Source: Dirofilaria immitis (lineage: Eukaryota > Nematoda > Chromadorea > Rhabditida > Onchocercidae). From it: a stretch of DNA of 64,000 nt. Of this stretch, positions 55,501 through 64,000 are shown one piece after another. The translations under genes and the position numbers were made by a program. The DNA lies in contig JAKNDB010000110.1 in the NCBI GenBank assembly GCA_024305405.1, positions 372,001 through 436,000 on the forward strand, given 5' to 3'. Numbering within the stretch: position 1 is the first letter of the stretch; each line of letters starts with the position of its first letter. The notes beneath the pieces were generated by a model, which made no database searches, was not told where the DNA came from, and saw nothing but the letters and a program-made list of their open reading frames with translations.

Positions 55501-55573
55501 ATGAATATAAGAGATTCTTGGCAGCTGGGCTCAGAAGGCGATTTCTTATTTCTATGGCTAAATCGATCAAAGG
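55501..55573 (+). CDS. Candidate first exon of the unidentified plus-strand gene
   Basis: An ATG opens a 24-codon frame (MNIRDSWQLGSEGDFLFLWL...) that ends exactly at a good donor (GG|GTAATT) and has unusually non-AT-biased codons for this region. I could not connect it by phase to the next supported exon at 57286, so its membership of the same gene is a guess. Confidence 0.35.
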
Positions 55574-57285
55574 GTAATTCAATAATCTGACTCTTTTGTT
55601 TATTTATATTTAATTTTTTCAGATAATTTAGTTAAATAAAAGCTTATTTGAAAGGCTTTTTACAATGTACTGAGATGCAATCGCAAAACGATCCGAGTTT
55701 AGGACATGCAATGAGGATCCGAAAGTTAATAATGAGCTAACGGAGAAGATTTCTGCCAAAAATCTAACTTACAAAAATACCTGAAGCTATATCATCTTGA
55801 GATGTGCTGCGCTGATTATTGCTTGTTATGAAAACCGATTTCCAAATAGAAGAACCAACATTATTCTGCGCCATTTCCCATAAAGTTATTGATATCGACT
55901 TTACCGCCTAATAAGATGTCGCTAGAAAAAAAAAGTGGCATAACTTTATATAATCCGAATTATATCCTTCACTGATCGAATTTTTTGTTTTTATGATTTC
56001 TATTCCAAAAGTATTTAGTCATAATTATATTTGGATCCAAAGCTATAATTTGCAACTTTTAGTTTGCAGTATCTTTCAGATCTCAATTGAGTCCGCTCAA
56101 GTCCCAATATATCTCAGTTAGTGGCTTTTAATGGACTCTCAGTTTTCAGCAAACAAAGATTTGATTGAAGAGAAACAGAGAAGAGAACAAGGTGTTGAAT
56201 AGTTTACAATCACAGAAAATAAGCATTTAAAATTTCTAGCAAAATAAAATGATGCTGAAATTTCACGAAACTCCAGGTTTCAACCCAGAAAATGGATGGT
56301 AGTTTTGAATCCCTGAGAAGAAACAGATTGTAAAAAGTATTCGCATACTAGGACAAAAGTAAAAAAAAGTATTAGAAATTACTAGAAGGTTTGTCGGCTT
56401 ACTTCAGTGATTTCATGGATACTATTATTTGAACACAAAATTTATGGAATTATCCATACATTCTACAAAATTACTGTAACAAAGAAATTTAAGATAATAC
56501 CTTAATAAAATGCCAATTAATAGAACACTGCGAATTTGAAGAAAACATTATCACTTGTTATGGAGAAAATTCGCAAGAAGATGGAAGTATTGGAACAGAC
56601 TGCATGTCGTATGTTTTGAAATATGAAATGTTGAACAATCAGAATAACAAATATCATATCAGAAATCAGGAAATTGAAGGAAAAAGTACCTTTTTTAAAA
56701 ATTTTTGGATGATATAACTAAGATGAGCTATATGCCATACGAAAATGTAAAGACGGGCAATTTTGCAAACTGATTTGCATATAATAGTTAGACAAAATGG
56801 TAGGTTGAACTTTTAATTTTTAACTACATCCTTTTTGTGCACATATGCATAAGTAATCGATGAGTAAAGATAGCTCCTTCACAGAAACTTTCATAATTTT
56901 TCCTTCTATGAAAAAAAAGTGCTATCTAATTTTGACGACAAATCGTACAATGAAATTTGATGAATTATACAAAATCGACTGACATCCAAGAATTAAGGCT
57001 AAACTTTCGAATCTTCTTTAAATTTCAATTCTTAACACGCCTAAATATACCAAAAATACATATGCCAAGCACCAAATAGATGAACTACATTGAAAGAGTG
57101 CAATGAAACAAACAAATAAACAAATAGAACGTACGGAAGGATGGCGGTTAAAGAGATGTTTGCTTAAAAACAATTTATACCTTAATAAAACAAACAATTT
57201 ATTTGCAATAATGGATATAAGTATAAACAAATATACTTAATAATTTCTTATATTTATTCAAACTTTCCAATTTTTCTTTCTTCAG

Positions 57286-57677
57286 CAAGTCTTTTGCGCA
57301 TTAATCCCGCATAGTCTAGAAATCGTACAGAATATTCGACTGATTTGCAAGCAGGAACTGTTCAAGATTTTGTCTCTCCAAAATCGACTTTCTCCATACG
57401 TGATAAGCATATATGAAAAGAATAATCGCGTTTCCGGGTAAGAATGCCTTCCGATTTTTAAACTTGTTACTTGAAATTTGGTTCAACTAACATACAGAGA
57501 AGTTCTTTCTCGTTCAGTATCTTTCAGATTATTCAGTCTATTTAAGGATCATTGTTTGATTAGGTAATTCTACATTTATGTCGTTCATAAATAAAGTGAA
57601 ACAATGTTCTCTCAGTTTTTACAGCTGCCAGAAGAAAATATCAAAAAAGCCGCCACTTTCATGATTGTTAAGTGTTG
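57286..57677 (+). CDS. Unidentified spliced gene, internal exons
   Basis: Three exons with fitting splice sites: 57286-57437 (acceptor TTCTTCAG, phase 0, about 50 codons: QVFCALIPHSLEIVQNI then ICKQELFKILSLQNRLSPY), 57498-57563 (EVLSRSVSFRLFSLFKD) and 57625-57677 (KKAATFMIVKCW). The first two join in phase. The third fits only if one A is added to the run at 57643-57648, as elsewhere in this window. The sequence is helical in character. I do not recognise the family, and give no function. It lies head-to-head with the PLC gene. Confidence 0.6.
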
Positions 57678-59392
57678 GTAAAATTATGAGAAAGAATAGT
57701 GAAGGAAGCATATAAAAAATGTCTTGAGGAATAGTTTAGCAGAAGCGAGATATCTGATGCTACAAGCAAACTTATGCGATAAATGTTAAACATTCATTAA
57801 TGCATCGAAAATAACAGAAAATCGAATTTCTGTGAATTGTATTTATAATCTTGAAAATTAATGATTGATCGATTTGGAAAAATATGATGTGAACTTCTAA
57901 ATAATTGCGGAAATTCCGAAATGTTCCTACCAATATTAAGAGAATCAATAAGCAGTGGGCAAGGAATCAATCATTCCATCTCAAAATATAAACATTTCTT
58001 ATGTTAAATCTTCAACAATACAGGCAGTCAATGATTTATTTAAATCAAACATTCAGTATTGCAAAATAATTTAAAAAGAAAAACGCTGAAAAGTAGCGGA
58101 ATGAAGCAGAAAAATGAATGAAATTAACTTCAACTAAAATGGCGGTACTAATAGATGGCAACAATCAGTCATTATTCGCCGACTTTCAAATGTTCTAACT
58201 TTTTTGAATTTAGCGTAGGACTGAATTTAAGTCTTTGTTGAACTTTCCCTTATTTATTTATTTCTTGGCATTCTTTATTCGTTTTTCTTACACAAATGGA
58301 TTACACATACAGATATTTTTATTTTTATCGTATTAATAAATCATTGAAAGATAATAATGTCTTAAAAAATTCTTATTTATTAGAATAAATATTTGATGTA
58401 ATAAATACAATGAAATTATGAAGGCAATGAAAAATGAATTTGGTTGAAGATATGGGGAAATTGAGTCATCACTTTCAAAGACAGATAAACAATAATGGTG
58501 GATGGATAGACATCGATTCATGCTGTATTATCTTGTATAGTATATCGCCAAGTTAAATTTTTTTTTTTTTTGATACAAAGAAGAGATACTTCAAACGTTT
58601 GCTGAATTAATAATATTAGCTATACAATCACTTAAGCTAACTTTAAAATATGTGGCTCCTTCGAAAATATATGAGAAATATTCGGAAATAAAGATAAGAA
58701 AACATGTTTAGAGGCAATGAATGAACCAGGTCATTCGCATTTAGAAGGCAGACGGTAAGACATAGGGAAAAAATGAGGAGACAGCAAATAGGAACAAAAA
58801 CCTTTTTTAAAGTGCGTTCATGAGCTACTGAAATAATCTACACCTGGAAGTTTTGCAATTTTCCAACCATCTAGAAACAGCGCAGTTGTTAGAAACCAAA
58901 ATTTGAATTTGAAACTCGAATTTCTAGTAATCTAATTTGCACTATGTTTCCTGCAAAATGAAGCGAAGACAGAACTTTCAAGATGAGCAATAAATAACTG
59001 TTGACCTCACGGAATTAGTAAAGTAATTGCAAAATAGAGAAATAAGTGAAAGGAGTAAATAGAGAAACGTTCCTTTCTGAATGGGCAACTTAACTTTGCT
59101 TATTGCTGTTTACCTGTTCGCTGCATCAAAGTGAATTGAAAACTAACGCCTTATTTCAGTAATCGCATTTTTAATAAGAATAATTTCAACAATACTATTG
59201 GTTAATAAGGATGGAAAGGATGGAAAGGAAAGTAAAAGGAAAGGAAAAAAAATTTTTAAATAACAAAAAGATGGAAAGTTTTCCCATCCTTATTCCGTTT
59301 CTACAAAATTGAAGCAATCTGTATTTTTTCCTTAGAATCGAAATGGTAAAATTATATCACTGTCTTAAAATATCCAAAACAGTTTTGAAGAT

Positions 59393-59488
59393 AGTCTGGG
59401 AAGAATTCATTCTAGAGAGGTCATGCAAAAGTCTTATTTTGTTCAGTCTGGGAAGAATTCATTCTAGAGAGGTCATGCAAAAGTCTTA
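59393..59488. repeat. 52-bp-period tandem duplication
   Basis: A 44-bp string beginning agtctgggaagaattcattc is repeated perfectly with a start-to-start distance of 52 bases (59393 and 59445). It ends just before the acceptor of the exon at 59533, so it is probably intronic. Confidence 0.97.
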
Positions 59489-59532
59489 AGTGTTTTGTTC
59501 TTCATCATAATTACACTTTTATTTTCTTGCAG

Positions 59533-60054
59533 AATTAACCGAATGGCGTGAAATTCTGGACATTTCACTTGACGAAGCACGTAGAAACTGCAGAATCAAG
59601 CATTACCGTGTTCTACATTCTGATAAAGTTTGAATGAGTACTCCGATACAGCCCCGTCACTTTTTTTTGTGGATGGAGTGATCGGTAGATAAACTTAATG
59701 AAATCATACTTATTTGTGATCATACAGTAAATATCATTTTTGCAAGTTAATTCCCTAATTCTAAACACCGAATTTCAGACAATTTTTGCTCTTTAAATCC
59801 TGATATCATCGAAACCTGCTTAGAAAATTAATAAATTTTTAGAATCTTTGTTTCATTCCCTAATTCTAAAACAAAATCCATGTTTTGAAAAAAAAAAGAT
59901 GCTGGTAGTTTATTCTATGTTTCGAAATATATCAAAAAATGCGGATGCCCTAATTATGTTAAGTGATTTACAAATTTATCTTGATAAGGTTTCGTCTTAT
60001 CGAACTGGTACTGCAGTGATTGTTCAAGCTCCAAGAATATTACTTATGGCTTGA
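59533..60054 (+). CDS. Unidentified spliced gene, last two exons
   Basis: Exon 59533-59627 (after TTCTTGCAG, phase 1) encodes LTEWREILDISLDEARRNC followed by RIKHYRVLHSDK, then a GTTTGA donor in phase 0. Exon 59899-60054 continues in phase (MLVVYSMFRNISKNADALIM, then LSDLQIYLDKVSSY, then a short hydrophobic end) and stops at TGA 60052-60054. The helical, charged content and codon use look like genuine protein. They may be the 3' end of the same gene as the exons at 57286-57677, but linking exons were not found. No family is recognised. Confidence 0.55.
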
Positions 60055-63046
60055 AAATAAAAGCACAAAACTTCTCTTAAGGTTATATTGGCGAATTGGC
60101 TAAATGTTTGACCAGTTTTCTTCAACTTATATTTCCAAAGTGACAGGTGAAAATGTATTCTTTTTAATGTAAGGCAACTACTAATCGGGGAATATCCAAT
60201 CTTATATATATATATATATATCCTAATCTAATTAAAGATCCTAATAGATATCATTTCGATAAAAATCTTAATTATTCTTAAATTTAACAACTCGATTTTC
60301 GTTACATAAGCCTTTAAATACTTCGCTGAAACTTTCCTTTTTCTCGACAACTGGTTGTTCCATTGGTTTCTGTTTTTTAGAGAAAAGGTTTTAAACAAAA
60401 TTTTTTTAAAAAGTACTTATTCAAATCAGCATTAGTTCAAATTTTCTTACTAGATGCCATGTCTTAAAATTAGCAAAAGAAATGAAGACAGGAAAACTAT
60501 AGAAAGATTTTAGCTAACAATTATCACCATGACATTGGGCAATCCTTAACATAATTCAGCAAAGTCCATGGCACGTTATGATAGTTACAAAAAATGATGC
60601 GTGATCATTTAGCGATAAAATTTCCAGCAATTTCAAGATCCTGAAATATTAGATAAGGTAATTTTTTAATGAAAACGTCGAATAAAACAAAATCCGCGGC
60701 TATAAAATCACTACCAACTGTCGTAAAATTGATATATAATCTCTCTTAATTAGTATTCTAATCGGGTTCACTTTTTTGTTGTCTTATAAATTTTCTGATC
60801 CCTTTAAGATACATCTTACAAAGTAACACTAAGATTTATTAATGGTAAAATGTCGTAGAAAACCTAAAATTTATTGTGAGTGTACGCACGTTTATTCATT
60901 TCACATTTCTTGTTGAGATTTGGTTCTTTCTTATTTATAAGAAGTTGTGTGATCCTCAGATAGATGGAAAGCTGAATAAATCAAATTTGACTAGTTCTAC
61001 AAAAATGACAAGTTTTTAACTATAAATCATATTTCATATATTTATTTCACAGTCTTCGAATACTAATTACAACTTATCACTGTTAACTACAACTGTTTAA
61101 ACTAGCATAGAAAGTAAAAACAAGCCTTTTGCTATTCTTTGTATTCTTTTTAACATCCAAATTTTTTTAAACTTAAAGTTGTGTTGACAGAAATTTTCTA
61201 CTTTCAAAAAATTGGCTTAGAAAATGGTAAAAAATTCAAAAAATTATGCATTTTTGGGAATCAATATTGATCAGGTGCTTGTTTTATTAGAAACTTAGAT
61301 TGCAGAATGACAAATATGTTTTGAAAATGTTTTTTTTTTTATATTCTACACATAATTCCAAATATCATATCATTTTATTTAATTCGAAATCATTAATACC
61401 GCAGTAGAAATCAGAGGACTTTGTTGTACTAGTCACTGTTTCCTGCACTGAATTGTAAAAAGAATTTCTATTCAATTGTTGATATCAAACATATGTGTCA
61501 TTTAAACTTCAAGATGTATCACAAATAAGCTTTGACAGATTTTTAAAAATCTTGAAATTCACTTGTTTTTAAAAAATTGTATACCATTCCTATTAGTTTA
61601 GATAGTGTTCGGTACGGAACGTTTATAATGGATTTAAAAATCTAATTGGAAGGATTTTGAATAATTAAAAAATTTTTACTTGGAACATCTGCAGCGCCTA
61701 ATCTACGGTACGTTGGTACGTCCGCTAATCTTTCTGATATATGCTTTAGTGTTTAGGCAAAATATAGGAATATGAAATCAGTTGAATTGAATAAATTTTC
61801 TGAGGTACGGTGATTTGCATAAAGTGATCGATATGTAGTAGCTCTTTCAGTTTGGACGAAATGATTCATAGTTCTCTGAATCCTGGATGATACGGGTACA
61901 AATTAGCATTGCACTAATCTACAGTAAAATTAGCATTTTCATCCTTCCAGGTTCTTATATTTCCCACCGTTTTGGCTTGTCATCTTAGTAATGAAGATTT
62001 GGCAATTCAGACTTTTCTCGACATTGTAGTGTCTCATGAAAGTTAAGATTTCTTGGTGATGATTAGGTCAGTCATTCCACACTAGCTTCATATAAAAGCA
62101 TTTGTCACAAATAAATGAAAAGTTCTGTGATAAAGAAAAATATAAAGATTCATAAGTGGATGTGACAATCATTACATTTATCAAACTTATCACCCAGCAT
62201 AAACGAATATTATACATAAGAATCATTTATTTAATTATCATCTTTGTTCTCTAATAACAATCTTATCTTCAATAATAAAACACTGTAATCTAATTGACAT
62301 GTTGTAAATATTTCCGATATGACAACAAAACTTATGTGCACTGTTTAAATATTTAGATTGCTTGTGAATTTGTAATAACTTCACTATAAAGCAATTGTTA
62401 TCCACTAAAAGAAGTTTTTTTTCTTTTTAAGCTTCGTTGATTCGGTTGTCCAATCCATCAGATTATGCTATTCATCTCAGTTTCATTCTCAGGTCAGTCA
62501 TAAACATATCAAGGGTCATACTGGGTATCTTTTCATGTTACTATCATCATTCATTTGCCTCATCGAAATCCTAATCGTTAACTTTGTTGTCGTGTTAGTA
62601 AAACTTACCATGTTAAAGATTTAACTATCCAAGTTTGAGACAGGTGTTTTTGAGACATATGTTTTTTTCATCCTTTTTTTCTTTTTTTCGGCAAACTCAA
62701 GTGGAAAGAAATTTGCAACTCTCGTATCTCGTTGCAACGCAAGAAAAAAAAGAACTCCTATTCGAAAATCCGAATTTAGCTTGTAATATAAAGTATTAAG
62801 AAAAGAATATCGTTTCAATAAATTAATTGATTTATAATCTTGGCTATAAGAATTGTAATTCGGTTACAAGGAGCAGTCATTTATAGATTAATTGTCATTG
62901 TCTTTATTTCTCCAAAAATTTCTTACAATCATTTCTCACACCTATCACTTCATTATCCACAGTAAGATAAAGATCAAATAGTTTCCATTATTATAACCAT
63001 TTCAAAAAGAACTGCAAAATTATCATCGCTTATTTAAATCTATGCT
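60055..63046. other. Intergenic stretch, no gene recognised
   Basis: Very AT-rich, with a short (TA)n run at about 60204-60222 and several long A/T runs. The open frames here are short and have no recognisable content. Confidence 0.5.
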
Positions 63047-63145
63047 ATGTTCAGAGTTTTTGTTTTAGTCAATCATACATTGAATATTCGTTGTATCGCC
63101 CAATTAAGGGAATATATATATATATGGCAACTTTTAACAAGAGTC

Positions 63146-63484
63146 ATGCTTCGCTTTTTATGCAATTTGGATCATCTCGCATTTTTACTTGTTACTTCTT
63201 TCTTCGCTGATATTGAATTTCATTGTTTTTATTCCAATTTGGATCAAGCGTCGTTTAATTATCCAAGTCTGCACGCACCACCAACCAAAGAAAACCTAAC
63301 CCTAAGTGACACAAACCCTGATGTTACATCCACATCAAAGACTCATACTATGACTTATAACAACGACTTCACCCACTTCAAGTCCTATCAGACCAAACCT
63401 CGTAAACTCAACAATACTTCCACAACAACTCCGCTATATTATTATCATGAGGATTTTTCTGAAGAAAAGTTATATTTAATGTAA
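63146..63484 (+). CDS. Candidate small secreted Thr/Asn-rich protein
   Basis: From the ATG at 63146 a 112-codon frame starts MLRFLCNLDHLAFLLVTSFF, a plausible signal peptide, followed by ADIEFHC and a hydrophilic part rich in Thr, Asn, Ser, Pro and Tyr (LHAPPTKENLTLSDTNPDVT). The second half is much less AT-rich than the surroundings, which supports coding. The frame stops at TAA 63482-63484, but AT|GTAATA at the same place could be a splice donor, so more exons may follow. The frame is also open upstream to an ATG at 63047. No known domain; secretion is inferred from the leader only. Confidence 0.5.
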   Translation: MLRFLCNLDHLAFLLVTSFFADIEFHCFYSNLDQASFNYPSLHAPPTKENLTLSDTNPDVTSTSKTHTMTYNNDFTHFKSYQTKPRKLNNTSTTTPLYYYHEDFSEEKLYLM

Positions 63485-64000
63485 TAAATATTCAATTATT
63501 TTGGATAGTAATCTTTGTCAGACAGCGACGTTCTAGTTGGTCCGATTGTAGTTAGTTACATTGGCACAGTTAAAAATTTTCCGAAGAATGGAAACAATTT
63601 GGCTAGGTTTTATATGGATTACGTCTAATATTTGGATGCATGATTTTGAACTCGAATCCAATATAAGTTCTAGCACACTTTGTTATGGAATTTATTGGTC
63701 GAAAGATTTTGAGCAGTCCGAAAATGAGATTTCTAAAGTTCCCAGAATCTGAACAAGCTTCAAAATATCTTAATGCTGAGGATGTTTCAGAAATGAATCA
63801 GAACAAGGTTGGTTATCACTAAAGAAAAAAATGTTACGAAAGTACGAAATATTTTCGCCATTCTCTTAAAAATTGCATCATGTTTTCCCCTTTAGCATTT
63901 ATTCAAAAATTCATAAAGAGATATTCCGCTCCTAGAATCCAATTCTTCCGATTCGCAGCTAGTTTATGATTGTAGGAACAATTTGTCTTATTGCTAGTTG
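63485..64000. other. End of window, nothing assigned
   Basis: A 63-codon plus-strand frame at 63561-63752 follows the candidate secreted protein. It contains several Trp residues but no recognisable motif or clear acceptor. It could be a further exon of the upstream gene. Confidence 0.3.

Overview
The window looks like nuclear DNA of a parasitic nematode, most likely a spirurid or filarial worm. It is very AT-rich, the genes are cut by many short introns with GT donors and TTTTCAG-like acceptors, and the proteins are animal and nematode types: phospholipase C epsilon (C. elegans PLC-1), extracellular leucine-rich-repeat (LRR) proteins of the SYM-1/LET-4/EGG-6 kind, and a bridge-like lipid transfer protein of the UHRF1BP1 (BLTP3) family. 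Species cannot be fixed from sequence alone.

Layout. 1-5.5 kb: no recognised gene; a roughly 440-bp (AAT)n microsatellite at 1076-1517. 5.9-11.0 kb, plus strand: 17 exons encoding the chorein-type N-terminal half of a BLTP3-like protein. 11.1-31.4 kb, minus strand: three tandem LRR genes. The most downstream one (A, 14.6->11.1 kb) is predicted secreted; B (22.3->16.8 kb) and C (31.4->25.0 kb) are single-pass membrane proteins with long unique stretches between the LRR block and the membrane. 35.0-37.8 kb, plus strand: exons that look like the C-terminal part of the same lipid-transfer protein, so the three LRR genes may be nested on the opposite strand inside one very large intron. 40.7-54.2 kb, minus strand: a nearly complete PLC-epsilon gene (RasGEF, PH, EF-hand-like, PLC-X, PLC-Y, C2, two RA domains) in 34 exons. 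55.5-60.1 kb, plus strand: exons of a spliced gene I do not recognise. 63.0-63.5 kb, plus strand: a candidate small secreted Thr/Asn-rich protein. The remaining stretches hold short tandem repeats and nothing I can call a gene.

Possible joint biology: in C. elegans LRR proteins of this class maintain apical extracellular matrix on epithelia, PLC-1 couples Ras/Rho-family GTPases to IP3 signalling in epidermis and gonad, and BLTP3 proteins move lipid at membrane contacts. No shared pathway is evident; the linkage looks like conserved gene order rather than an operon.

Assembly quality: at least a dozen exons in all the recognised genes need one extra base (sometimes two), nearly always inside a mononucleotide run, to keep a reading frame that is otherwise clean. 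All corrections are insertions. I read this as systematic homopolymer under-calling, not gene decay. Exon coordinates below are read by hand from frame, splice-site and phase agreement.
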